A stretch of 22,151 bases of DNA from Deltaproteobacteria bacterium (GCA_018644785.1 JABGPV010000018.1:1-22151); one strand, 5' to 3'. Shown: positions 1 to 6,920, counted from the first letter of the stretch. A program made the numbers and translations. The notes: generated by a model from the sequence alone, not told the origin.

Positions 1-545
1 ACACGGATGGACGGCATCTCCCCATGGGATGGCCGGAGTTCCACGTGATCTTTTCGCCTGTAATACCGCTTCACTGTGGCCCCGTTGTTCACCAGGGCCA
101 CCACGATCTCTCCATTCTTTGCGGTGGCCTGTTTCCGCACCACCACAAAGTCCCCATCCAGTATGCCGTCTTCCTCCATGGAGACCCCCTTGACCTGAAG
201 GACGAAGCAATCGCCCTCGTCTGCCATGGAAGGCGGCACCTCCACCACATCCACATCCTCGATGGCCTCAATGGGTTCCCCGGCCGCTACCCGACCCAGA
301 AGGGGCCATTCAAACTTTCGGGTCTCCACGGGGCTGATCACCTCGATGGCGCGCTTTTTATTTTTTCCTCTCGGCCGGCGGATGTACCCTTTTTTTTCCA
401 GGATATTGAGATGGGTAGAGACGGTGTTGTAAGACGCAAATCCAAAGTGGGAACAGATTTCGTCAAAGGAGGGAGCCGTTCCCCACGCATCTATATAATT
501 GGAAATATAGCTTAAAACCTCTTTTTGTCTGCCCGTTAATTTCAT
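1..545 (-). CDS. lexA: LexA repressor, C-terminus cut by window edge
   Basis: SOS-response repressor and self-cleaving serine peptidase of the S24 family. It starts at ATG 545-543 behind an AAAGGAG ribosome site and runs off the left edge after about 181 codons; E. coli LexA has 202. Residues 1-65 form the winged-helix DNA-binding domain (opening MKLTGRQKEVLSYI; STHLNILEKKGYIRR around 43-57). The cleavage site GRVAAGEP places the scissile bond at A88-G89. The catalytic Ser122 lies in VKGVSMEEDG and the Lys159 in ATVKRYY, matching E. coli S119 and K156 with a constant offset. All catalytic residues are present, so it should be active. It is transcribed away from the neighbouring tetR. The last 20 or so residues lie outside the window. 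Confidence 0.96.
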   Translation of the reverse strand, partial: MKLTGRQKEVLSYISNYIDAWGTAPSFDEICSHFGFASYNTVSTHLNILEKKGYIRRPRGKNKKRAIEVISPVETRKFEWPLLGRVAAGEPIEAIEDVDVVEVPPSMADEGDCFVLQVKGVSMEEDGILDGDFVVVRKQATAKNGEIVVALVNNGATVKRYYRRKDHVELRPSHGEMPSIR

Positions 546-564
546 GGATCGCCGCTCCTTTCCC

Positions 565-636
565 AAACACTGTTTTCCTCATGACGTAACGATATGAATA
601 CTGAAAGTTTTACTGTAAGTCAATAAAAAACACTGT
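565..636. promoter_or_regulatory. lexA upstream region with repeated AAACACTGT
   Basis: AAACACTGT occurs twice in the same orientation, at 565-573 and 628-636, and a near-palindrome TTACTGTAA lies between them at 610-618. LexA usually represses its own gene, so one of these may be part of an operator. I do not recognise a known SOS-box consensus here; the assignment is inference. Confidence 0.25.
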
Positions 637-663
637 CACAAAAAATCGGTCATAGAAAAGATT

Positions 664-718
664 GTGTACGCCCGGCACGGGCGTGAACTTACGGGTGCAA
701 GTCCTATCACGCTTGGCC
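664..718 (+). mobile_element. Probable group II intron 5' (domain I) fragment
   Basis: The stretch begins GTGTACGCCCGGCACGGGCG and continues with GAACTTACGGGTGCAAGTCC. This resembles the 5' end of bacterial group II introns: a GUGYG-like start, a GCCCGGCAxGGGCGTGAA hairpin and GGGTGCAAGTCC. No reverse-transcriptase/maturase ORF and no domain V hairpin follows before tetR at 854. It therefore looks like a truncated relic. Recognition is by memory of family sequences and was not checked by a covariance model. Confidence 0.5.
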
Positions 719-777
719 CGACCCCATCTTCATCTTCCATTGTACCCTAACCATTTCGGTTTGATTAAAATTAGCCC

Positions 778-817
778 TTGACACGTAGGGTAACCTATGT
801 TACGTAACCAATGTAAC
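778..817 (+). promoter_or_regulatory. tetR promoter with tandem 14-bp operator
   Basis: A consensus -35 box TTGACA lies at 778-783. Immediately downstream are two abutting 14-bp repeats, GTAACCTATGTTAC (790-803) and GTAACCAATGTAAC (804-817). The first is itself an inverted repeat (GTAAC-N4-GTTAC), and their junction forms the palindrome GTTACGTAAC. They cover the -10 and start region, where a TetR repressor controlling its own gene would bind. No good -10 hexamer can be separated from the repeats. Confidence 0.5.
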
Positions 818-853
818 GCAACGGTTGTTGCTTAAGCTGGAGGGAAATATTGT

Positions 854-1438
854 ATGCCACCGAAGGTCAAATTCAAAAAAGAGTCTATCGTAAACGCAGC
901 CTATGAAATTGTTCGCAAAAATGGATGGCAAGGGCTGTCTGCCCGTTCCATAGCCGAAGAATTGAAATCCTCCACAAGACCGATCTATTCCCACCTCAAA
1001 TCAATGAATAACCTCGAAGAAGAGGTTGTCAAAAAAGCGATGGAATTACTTGAGGAATATATCAGAACGCCAAGAACAGGAGATAAATGGTTAGATCAAG
1101 GATATGGGTATGTTCTTTTCGCCAACAGGGAAAAACATCTTTTTAAAGCGATTTTTGATGAAAAACATAACCATTTTTATAAAAAAATTTCTGCAGAAAT
1201 TTTTCGCAAAAATGGAGAAGATTTATCCGATGATCCTGATTTCAAGGATTTACCCCAAGGTTTTCAAACAAATATGCGGAAGGTAAGATGGGTGTATGTC
1301 CATGGCTTGGCATCTCTTTTGGCAGACTCTTTTGAATTCGATGAATATAAAACAGAGGAAGAGCTCGCCGATCTTATCAAAATCGTAAACACCTTAATAT
1401 ATAAAGGGGCAATGGCAATGCTGAATTCATCAGAATAA
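854..1438 (+). CDS. TetR/AcrR family transcriptional regulator
   Basis: A 194-residue one-component repressor. Residues about 8-55 form the TetR helix-turn-helix domain (KKESIVNAAYEIVRKNGWQ, then LSARSIAEELKSSTRPIYSHL). The rest is the all-helical ligand and dimerisation domain, which gives no clue to the ligand. The start follows a GGAGGG ribosome site. The coding sequence is more AT-rich than the downstream transporter. It lies just downstream of a tandem operator (790-817) and upstream of, and in line with, an amino acid permease gene, so it probably regulates itself and possibly the permease. The target is inferred from position only. Confidence 0.88.
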   Translation: MPPKVKFKKESIVNAAYEIVRKNGWQGLSARSIAEELKSSTRPIYSHLKSMNNLEEEVVKKAMELLEEYIRTPRTGDKWLDQGYGYVLFANREKHLFKAIFDEKHNHFYKKISAEIFRKNGEDLSDDPDFKDLPQGFQTNMRKVRWVYVHGLASLLADSFEFDEYKTEEELADLIKIVNTLIYKGAMAMLNSSE

Positions 1439-1560
1439 AAATTCTAAGTGTTAAATATCTGATTGTAATTGCAGTATTTCGAATTTCTTGCTGACCTCAG
1501 GTCACGATGGAGTCGGTTCTTTCCGATGTTTTTGGTGCAGAAAATAGCCGGGATGGGAAT

Positions 1561-2928
1561 ATGAGCCAAGGTCCGCAGCATGTGTTGCAGCGAAAGATAG
1601 GTCTGTTTTCCGCCACCAATCTGGTCATGGCCAATATGGTGGGGACCGGAATCTTTACCACCTCCGGCTTCATCATGGGCAAACTGCAAGACCCGACGGC
1701 ACTTCTGCTCTGCTGGCTGGCCGGAGGGGTGTTGGCGCTATGTGGGGCGCTCTGTTATGCGGAACTGGGGGCCAACTTTCCGCAAGCAGGTGGAGAATAC
1801 GTCTTTTTGCGCCACAGCTTCGGCCCGGCAATGGCCTTCCTCTCAGGCTGGATATCATTGACCGTGGGATTTTCCGCACCCATTGCCGCCGCTTCCATCG
1901 CCTTTTCAACCTATCTTTGGCCAATTATCGGACCGGAGAATGTTCCGGCTCTCGTATACAAGTTTGACGGAATCACCATCCTTACGTTTTCAATCAAAGA
2001 GGGTATCGCCATCGGGGTGATCCTGGCTTTAACCTTGGTTCACTATTTTGGCCTGACCTTTGGAAGCAAAGTGCAAAACAGCCTGACCCTGATCAAGTTG
2101 GGTATCATCGGTATTTTTATTTGTGCGGGATTTTGGATCGGTCAAGGCGACTGGTCAAACTTCCACGCACCGGCATGGAGCCGGTCTTTATGGCAAGGGG
2201 AATTCGCGGTATCTTTGATCTTTGTGGCCTTTGCCTATAGCGGTTGGAATGCCGCCGCCTATTTGGGGGCTGAAATAAAAAATCCGGCCCGCAACATCCC
2301 TCTGGCTTTAATCGTCGGCACTTCAATCGTTTGCGGTTTATATCTTCTTATCAATATTCTCTATGTTTATTCACTATCCCCGGAAGAAATGGGTGGTGTA
2401 CTGGAAGTGGGAGCCCAGGCTGCGTCATCGCTTTTTGGCCCAAGAGCCGGCGTCTACTTCAGCCTGGCCATAACCTTGTGCCTGCTGTCATTGATTAGCG
2501 CCATGATCATGACCGGTCCACGGGTGTACTACGCCATGGCGCGGGACGGGTTGTTCTTCCAATGGATCGCACGGGTCAGCGGCAGCCGCCATACTCCCGG
2601 TGGCGCCATCTTTCTTCAAGCCTGCATAGCGGCCTTATTGGTGTTAACCGCTTCATTTGAAAAATTGCTCATATACATCGGTTTCACTCTCTCCATCACG
2701 TCTCTTCTCACTGTCGTGGGGCTTATGCGATTGCGGCGAAGGTCTGGTCTCACCGCCAAATACCGTACTCCCGGCTATCCCGTAACCCCTTTGTTGTTCA
2801 TCATTGCAAACCTGTGGATCGTGGTTTACTGCCTGGCGACAACGCCCCAGGCGCCGATCGGCGGACTGATAACCATCGGCCTGGGGCTGATATTTTTTCA
2901 ATTTTTTAAGCGAAGGAAAGGAGTCTGA
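1561..2928 (+). CDS. APC-family amino acid permease
   Basis: Secondary transporter of the amino acid-polyamine-organocation superfamily, with about 12 hydrophobic segments. Family signatures include the TM1 stretch NLVMANMVGTGIFTTSG, AYSGWNAAAYLGAEIKNPAR in the middle (TM6-7 region) and RVYYAMARDGLFFQWIARV later. The frame opens further upstream at ATG 1507, giving 473 residues. I prefer ATG 1561 (455 residues), because the extra 18 residues are not APC-like and a GGGATGGG purine stretch precedes 1561; neither start has an ideal ribosome site. Substrate unknown. The next gene begins 2 bases after its stop, with its ribosome site inside this gene, so the two are cotranscribed and probably translationally coupled. 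Confidence 0.88.
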   Translation: MSQGPQHVLQRKIGLFSATNLVMANMVGTGIFTTSGFIMGKLQDPTALLLCWLAGGVLALCGALCYAELGANFPQAGGEYVFLRHSFGPAMAFLSGWISLTVGFSAPIAAASIAFSTYLWPIIGPENVPALVYKFDGITILTFSIKEGIAIGVILALTLVHYFGLTFGSKVQNSLTLIKLGIIGIFICAGFWIGQGDWSNFHAPAWSRSLWQGEFAVSLIFVAFAYSGWNAAAYLGAEIKNPARNIPLALIVGTSIVCGLYLLINILYVYSLSPEEMGGVLEVGAQAASSLFGPRAGVYFSLAITLCLLSLISAMIMTGPRVYYAMARDGLFFQWIARVSGSRHTPGGAIFLQACIAALLVLTASFEKLLIYIGFTLSITSLLTVVGLMRLRRRSGLTAKYRTPGYPVTPLLFIIANLWIVVYCLATTPQAPIGGLITIGLGLIFFQFFKRRKGV

Positions 2929-2930
2929 AT

Positions 2931-3932
2931 ATGGGAACTGGGATAAATTGCAGCAATTCTGAAGATAAACTCGGGCCAAAATGGATCGCCATTGCAGTCG
3001 TTTCCGCAATTCTAATGTTTGTGTTTCTTGCATGGGCGGTAAATGCCCCAAAGAAGTCGATTACTGCAGCTTTCAACATGTGTTTTCGGAGCATTGCCGC
3101 TCAGGACCCGGACCCCAAGACCCGTAACCCCGACTATCTTGCGGCCAGGATCGTCAATCTGGATCTCATGCGCGAGTACATGGGGTGGACCTTGGACTTC
3201 GAAAGCTCAGTCAATTCCATAAACCACGATAAATTATGGATATTTTATTACGTCACCGCCCGCACCAAACACATCGATTCCGTATTGCTGAAGGAACTCA
3301 AAAGCGGTGTGAAGCAGGTGGTGATTATGGGGGCAGGTTATGATACCAGGGCTTATCGTTTTTACAAGGATTTCCCCAAAGTCAGATTCTTTGAAGTGGA
3401 TTTACCGGTCATGGTGGCCGATAAAAAAAGCAGGGTGGAGAGCAACCTATCGGATCTGCCTGTAAATGTCGTCTACGCGCCCATAAACTTTAACACCCAG
3501 GAGTTGGGCCAGGTGCTTGCCAAAGTTGGCTACCAAAAGGACCGGAAGACCCTGTTCATTTGGGAGGGAGTTGTCATGTATCTGGATGCCGCGGCCGTTG
3601 AGGGCACCTTGCGGTTTATTGCCAAAAACTCCGCTGCGGGAAGTTCGGTGGTGTTCGATTATATGCCGCCTTCAGTGGTGGAAGGGACTTACACCAAGGA
3701 TCCCTATGCCATACGAATGGCGGATTTTGTCAGAAGTCAAGGTGAGGCGTTTACCTTCGGTATTGATCCGGATGAGTCCGGTGCTTTTCTTAAAAAACAG
3801 GGCCTGAAGCAAGTGCGCAACATAGGGCACGATGAAATGGTCAAAAGGTACATGACCGGCAGCAATGGCAAGCCTTTCGGTACCGTGCCGAATTTCTTTT
3901 GGATTACCCATGCAAGGGTGCTTGCGAAATGA
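2931..3932 (+). CDS. Membrane-anchored class I SAM methyltransferase, LCM family
   Basis: A 333-residue protein of the leucine carboxyl methyltransferase-like family (PF04072; the TIGR00027 group of putative SAM-dependent methyltransferases). The SAM-binding motif I is VVIMGAGYDTRAYRF at about 130-144, followed by the acidic motif VRFFEVDLP and WEGVVMYLD. Unlike most relatives it has an N-terminal membrane segment (about 18-37), which would anchor the enzyme at the membrane. The AAAGGAG ribosome site (2918-2924) lies inside the end of the permease gene. Pairing with a permease suggests that a transported compound is methylated or otherwise processed; this is inference. Confidence 0.85.
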   Translation: MGTGINCSNSEDKLGPKWIAIAVVSAILMFVFLAWAVNAPKKSITAAFNMCFRSIAAQDPDPKTRNPDYLAARIVNLDLMREYMGWTLDFESSVNSINHDKLWIFYYVTARTKHIDSVLLKELKSGVKQVVIMGAGYDTRAYRFYKDFPKVRFFEVDLPVMVADKKSRVESNLSDLPVNVVYAPINFNTQELGQVLAKVGYQKDRKTLFIWEGVVMYLDAAAVEGTLRFIAKNSAAGSSVVFDYMPPSVVEGTYTKDPYAIRMADFVRSQGEAFTFGIDPDESGAFLKKQGLKQVRNIGHDEMVKRYMTGSNGKPFGTVPNFFWITHARVLAK

Positions 3933-3958
3933 TTTATGGAAAAAAGAACAAAAAAAAT

Positions 3959-4193
3959 AGGGGTCACACCTATTATCCTTAAAGTTGATCATTCCTTCTT
4001 GACTGCTTGGAAGAATCAAAAGGTGCGTATGGTTCGTCATCAGGCAGTATCCAAGGATGGGTGCAAGGTATTGCTTTGCTGATTTTCCGGCCCATTCGAG
4101 ATAATAACACCGGTCATCTTTATCCTTGAATACGTCTTGGCGGTTGTTTCCCCGCTGTATGGCGCGGTGTCAAATAAAATAGGAGTGACCCCT
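3959..4193. mobile_element. Remnant of a REP-type (IS200-like) element between inverted repeats
   Basis: AGGGGTCAC at 3959-3967 is the exact reverse complement of GTGACCCCT at 4185-4193, each next to an AATAGG tract. Between them lies a decayed Y1 transposase. The 235-bp unit fills the whole gap between the methyltransferase and aldo/keto-reductase genes. Confidence 0.6.
3985..4169 (-). pseudogene. Decayed REP-associated tyrosine (Y1_Tnp) transposase
   Basis: Reading the minus strand from 4169 gives AIQRGNNRQDVFKDKDD, then about 20 residues, then LGYCLMTNHTHLLILPSSQEG. These match the conserved N-terminal blocks of IS200-like REP-associated transposases (xIQRGNNRQxVF, and GYxxMxNHxHLL with the metal-binding HUH motif). 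A stop codon lies 3 codons upstream of the homology and no initiator is available. The part downstream of HTH, including the catalytic tyrosine helix, is missing. It is therefore an internal fragment and not functional. It lies between 9-bp inverted repeats (3959-3967 and 4185-4193). Confidence 0.75.
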
Positions 4194-4236
4194 TTTTCTT
4201 TTTTCTGATATTAATGTGGATGAACTCCAGCCGAGC

Positions 4237-5100
4237 TTATTTGATGTAATCAAATTTCTTCTTAGTTTTGATTAATTTTCCATATTCTCGAATCCAGTCC
4301 AATTCCTCGGTTGTTAAAGCCCCTTGCTGTATCGCTCGAAAATTCATCATCAACTGCTCCCTGTTTTTCGGACCAGTCAGAACCAGGTGAACGTGGGGAT
4401 TCGATAAAACAAATCTATAACAGAGTTCAGGTGTCAGGGGAGGTATTTTTCCCTCTTCCTTGTTACCCGGCCAGGGAGGCATTTCAAGATCTTTCATAGG
4501 TTTGATCAACTGCTGCCAAGCCAACGCTGTATAACTGATAACAGAAGGATTCCGTTTTTTTAAATGGGGGAAAATATCCTCTTCTGCTCCAGTGTGTTTG
4601 GCATTATAGCGGATCATTAGCAGGTCGAGTTCCGAATCCAAGGCCAGTTTTCCAGCCCGTTTCCTGTCATGGATACTGGTTCCAATGGCCCTAATCTTAC
4701 CTTCCTGTTTAAGTTTCAACAATGAATCGATGACGCCCTGGCTATAAGTCGATGTCCTCCCCAGCCAACCAAGTTTGAAGACATCTAGGTAATCGGTATG
4801 TAATTTTCGTAGAGCTTTTTCAACATTTTGGCGCACCTGCCAGCCAAAGAATCCCCAACCAAGCAGAGCCACCACGTTCTTCTCTCTGTCTTTTCTGATT
4901 ACTTCCTTAATCCCTGCTGTAACCTTTTTAAAACTAGAACCCCAGACCCAGTAATTAGCTCCATGTTCCGCAGCCCATTTGACATCAGAAGAATCTATTC
5001 CATAGTTGCCAGCAATACCCATCCTGAAGACCTTTCTCTCAATTACAGGCAATACCCTAAATGCAAAATCACTTTGAATAATGTTGTGTTTTGATGTCAT
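4237..5100 (-). CDS. Aldo/keto reductase-fold protein lacking the catalytic tetrad
   Basis: A 287-residue (beta/alpha)8 protein of the aldo/keto reductase superfamily. Recognisable blocks are VRQNVEKALRKLHTDYLDVF, LLKLKQEGKIRAIGTSIHDR, the NADP-side stretch VISYTALAWQQ and HLVLTGPKNREQL near the C-terminus. The Asp-Tyr-Lys-His tetrad seems to be missing. The usual 'FDTAxxYG' block reads GANYWVWGSSF, the Lys strand reads VVALLGWG, and the His strand 'LxxLHW' reads FKLGWL. It may be a non-catalytic or mechanistically different member. The start has an AGGAG site 5-6 bases upstream. It is a single gene on the minus strand with no functional partner next to it. Confidence 0.8.
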   Translation of the reverse strand: MTSKHNIIQSDFAFRVLPVIERKVFRMGIAGNYGIDSSDVKWAAEHGANYWVWGSSFKKVTAGIKEVIRKDREKNVVALLGWGFFGWQVRQNVEKALRKLHTDYLDVFKLGWLGRTSTYSQGVIDSLLKLKQEGKIRAIGTSIHDRKRAGKLALDSELDLLMIRYNAKHTGAEEDIFPHLKKRNPSVISYTALAWQQLIKPMKDLEMPPWPGNKEEGKIPPLTPELCYRFVLSNPHVHLVLTGPKNREQLMMNFRAIQQGALTTEELDWIREYGKLIKTKKKFDYIK

Positions 5101-5525
5101 CTGAGCTCCTAATGAGTATCTTGAAAATCACAATATCCCAACGTTTGGAGTATGCTTATTCTTCCTGCCGAACAATGTTTACACAGCTTGTATAAAACAG
5201 CAAACACAGGCTGCTTCCTTCCGTATAAATCAGGTCAAAGCCCATCCAAAGGACATGGTATCTCTGATGATAATATTAGCCGCTGATTGTTTCAAGATTT
5301 TTCGGCAGGATGCAAATGAGGTATCAGTTGGTCCATCAGGAGATGACAAAACAGCCTTATCCGATTAAATTTTTTGCCAAGGGCATGAATTAAGTGAGGT
5401 GTCCCCAGAATTTGTGCAGAACTTGTGCGTACACGGTCTGTACCCATATAGTGCCATTGCAGCCATTCCTTAGTGGAAAAGATTGAAAATCATTTTTTTC
5501 TTCGGCGTGACGCGCATGGATCGGT

Positions 5526-5582
5526 GGATACTTTATACCCGCCTGGATCTCAATTATTCAAAAAAACGGATACTTCTTACCC
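5526..5582 (+). promoter_or_regulatory. Candidate upstream activator sites (two dyads 42 bp apart)
   Basis: GGATACTTTATACCC at 5526-5540 and GGATACTTCTTACCC at 5568-5582 are near-identical. Each has the form GGATA-N5-TACCC, an imperfect dyad. Their 42-bp spacing is four helical turns, and they lie roughly 100-155 bp upstream of the sigma-54 promoter. This is the usual distance for enhancer sites of a sigma-54 activator. The binding protein is unknown. Confidence 0.45.
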
Positions 5583-5680
5583 GGATTGATTGGGTCTGTG
5601 GGGGGCGTCGGGTCCTCCTAAGTGCGAATGTCGGTTAATTTACACCTGAAATCAGGATATTATGGAATATTCAGAAGGTC

Positions 5681-5696
5681 TGGCACAATCATTGCT
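5681..5696 (+). promoter_or_regulatory. Sigma-54 (-24/-12) promoter
   Basis: TGGCACAATCATTGCT matches the RpoN consensus TGGCAC-N5-TTGCW at every defined position. The predicted transcript would start near 5708, about 60 bases before the first operon gene at 5768. This implies that the operon needs RpoN plus an ATP-dependent enhancer-binding protein, which is not in this window. Confidence 0.8.
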
Positions 5697-5712
5697 AAAT
5701 CTCTGAGTAAAC

Positions 5713-5732
5713 CCATGAGAAGCCGCTCATGG
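5713..5732 (+). other. Leader hairpin
   Basis: CCATGAG (5713-5719) and CTCATGG (5726-5732) form a perfect 7-bp stem with a 6-base loop in the predicted 5' leader of the operon. It has no T-tract, so it is not an intrinsic terminator. It could affect transcript stability or translation. Confidence 0.4.
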
Positions 5733-5767
5733 TGCTTTGTTCATAACGACGGATTGATGGCGGAGGG

Positions 5768-6190
5768 ATGAAAATGAAAAAATATCTAAAGATGTTGGGT
5801 TTGGGCGCTTTATTTGTGGGGCTTGCAGGTTTTGGTTTTCTCTTTTTTGTATCGCCCCATGACTCCATAGCCTGCGGTGGAAGGGGAGGCGGGTCGTGCG
5901 GATGGGGTGGTTCACAGGGAGGAGCGGATTACGTTCCCCAGCAAAGAGGGTCCGGAGGATGGTGGCCCGGTGCTTCGTCCAGAAACGCCGTCAGGGGTTC
6001 TGATCTCAGTCAGGACCAGGCCCGGGGTATCCTGGCGCGCCATGTGGCCAGATTAAATCCGGAGCTGAAAGTGGGGCCCATGGAGGATGCGGGCAGTTTC
6101 TACAAGGCAGACGTCTTTTCCAAGAACAACGAGGTTGTCGACCGCCTGGGCATCGACAAACAGTCGGGACGATTGATGCCGGTCAATTAG
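5768..6190 (+). CDS. Small secreted PepSY-like protein with Gly/Trp-rich linker
   Basis: A 140-residue protein. Residues 1-35 are a signal sequence or anchor (KKYLKM, then a long hydrophobic run). A Gly/Ser/Trp-rich low-complexity part spans about 37-75. A compact C-terminal domain follows at about 78-140: DLSQDQARGILARHVARLNP, then FYKADVFSKNNEVVDRL and IDKQSGRLMPVN. Its shape (an amphipathic helix, two strands and a DKxxGR ending) is like a PepSY-type domain. Cys36 after SIA is not a good lipobox. The ribosome site is GGAGGG. It is the first gene behind the sigma-54 promoter of a periplasmic electron-transfer operon. Its job is unknown; a sensing or assembly role is conceivable. Confidence 0.75.
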   Translation: MKMKKYLKMLGLGALFVGLAGFGFLFFVSPHDSIACGGRGGGSCGWGGSQGGADYVPQQRGSGGWWPGASSRNAVRGSDLSQDQARGILARHVARLNPELKVGPMEDAGSFYKADVFSKNNEVVDRLGIDKQSGRLMPVN

Positions 6191-6228
6191 CCTGTAATCT
6201 TGTTAATCCGCGCCAGAAGGTTTTTCAA

Positions 6229-6319
6229 AAGGAGGTGAATACTGATGGAAAGATTCATGATTCCCAGAGTCGCCCACTGTAGTGCCGGCTGCTGGCGAAA
6301 GTCCCCGGCAAGACGTTAA
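6229..6319 (+). other. Perfect Shine-Dalgarno site with 24-codon ORF
   Basis: AAGGAGGTGA (6229-6238) is fully complementary to the 16S anti-SD end. Six bases later an ATG (6245) opens a 24-codon ORF (MERFMIPRVAHCSAGCWRKS plus four residues; stop 6317-6319). It is in the same frame as the CuA gene at 6431. A GCCGG/CCGGC hairpin (6284-6288, 6305-6309) lies within it. It could be a translated leader peptide or a relic start of the downstream gene. I know no homologue. Confidence 0.35.
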
Positions 6320-6352
6320 ACTGCCCATGGTTATGACCGAAAGAACAAATCT

Positions 6353-6389
6353 GCCCGCCTGCGGGAGCTTCCGGGCTTCCATGGCGGGC
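6353..6389 (+). other. Alternative hairpins before the CuA gene
   Basis: GCCCGCC (6353-6359) can pair with GGCGGGC (6383-6389), while its core CCCGC can instead pair with the adjacent GCGGG (6361-6365). The two hairpins exclude each other. They sit between the 24-codon leader ORF and the CuA-protein start, an arrangement that would suit translational or attenuation control. A second short ORF (6327-6407) overlaps an ATG at 6407. No regulator or ligand can be named. Confidence 0.3.
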
Positions 6390-6430
6390 CAACACTTTAA
6401 CGTTTGATGGGACCCGTGTCGGGGGAAATT

Positions 6431-6901
6431 ATGCCGAAAGGTCGAAACAAATTGGATGTCATGATTTTTTTCCTGCTGATTGCCATTCTGGCAGGTATGC
6501 CCCTGGGCCTGCTTGTGTACGATCGGAAGGTATGGCAGAAAAAAATACCCCCCGGTGCCAAGGTCTTTACGCTTACCGGCCACGCTGAAAAGGGGTGGAT
6601 TTCCGGTGATGTCCATGCCTTTGAGGTCCTCTCGTTACTGAAGCGAAGCCATGGGGTAGAACGACCGGTTATTACGGTTACAAAGGGGGACCAGGTGGTA
6701 TTCAGGCTCCGGAGCAGCGATGTGATTCACGGTTTCAGCCTGAAAGATTTCGGTGTTTTTATTACCGATGGCATTCAGCCCGGCAAAACAACACTGGTGA
6801 GCTTTGTGGCGGAAAAAGCCGGTATTTTCACCTTTTCATGCAATGCCATCTGCGGCGACATGCACGAAAAAATGCAGGGATCTCTGGTGGTCAGAGGTTG
6901 A
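6431..6901 (+). CDS. Membrane-anchored CuA-site cupredoxin (CoxII/NosZ-type domain)
   Basis: A 156-residue protein with one N-terminal membrane helix (about 9-29) and a periplasmic cupredoxin domain. The binuclear CuA ligand set is complete: His100 in SSDVIHGF, then C137-N-A-I-C141-G-D-M-H145-E-K-M148, i.e. CxxxCxxxHxxM as in cytochrome oxidase subunit II and the NosZ C-terminal domain. I chose ATG 6431, with GGGGGA just before it. An upstream ATG at 6407 is possible and would add eight residues. The cytochrome gene follows 19 bases later. CuA domains accept and pass single electrons from cytochromes. No oxidase subunit I or NosZ is nearby, so it probably exchanges electrons with the operon's own pentaheme cytochrome or polyferredoxin. 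Confidence 0.85.
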   Translation: MPKGRNKLDVMIFFLLIAILAGMPLGLLVYDRKVWQKKIPPGAKVFTLTGHAEKGWISGDVHAFEVLSLLKRSHGVERPVITVTKGDQVVFRLRSSDVIHGFSLKDFGVFITDGIQPGKTTLVSFVAEKAGIFTFSCNAICGDMHEKMQGSLVVRG

Positions 6902-6920
6902 TTTCGGGGGTGGTAGCATC

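Larger units (their letters stand above)
5101..5767. other. 667-bp non-coding region upstream of the electron-transfer operon
   Basis: I found no convincing gene here on either strand. The right part holds the operon's regulatory elements: paired dyad repeats (5526-5582), a sigma-54 promoter (5681-5696) and a leader hairpin (5713-5732). A stretch near 5397-5412 (GAGGTGTCCCCAGAATT) resembles sequence often seen beside REP-type transposases, but it is too short to call. Confidence 0.6.

Noticed and set aside
24..515. A 163-codon plus-strand ORF at the left edge
   Set aside because: It is antisense to lexA, whose sequence is unmistakable on the other strand, and it shows no recognisable motif.
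5163..5310. 10-bp inverted repeat TCCTGCCGAA/TTCGGCAGGA 130 bp apart
   Set aside because: Pairs of this length at this distance are expected by chance a few times in 22 kb, and nothing coding or element-like lies between them.
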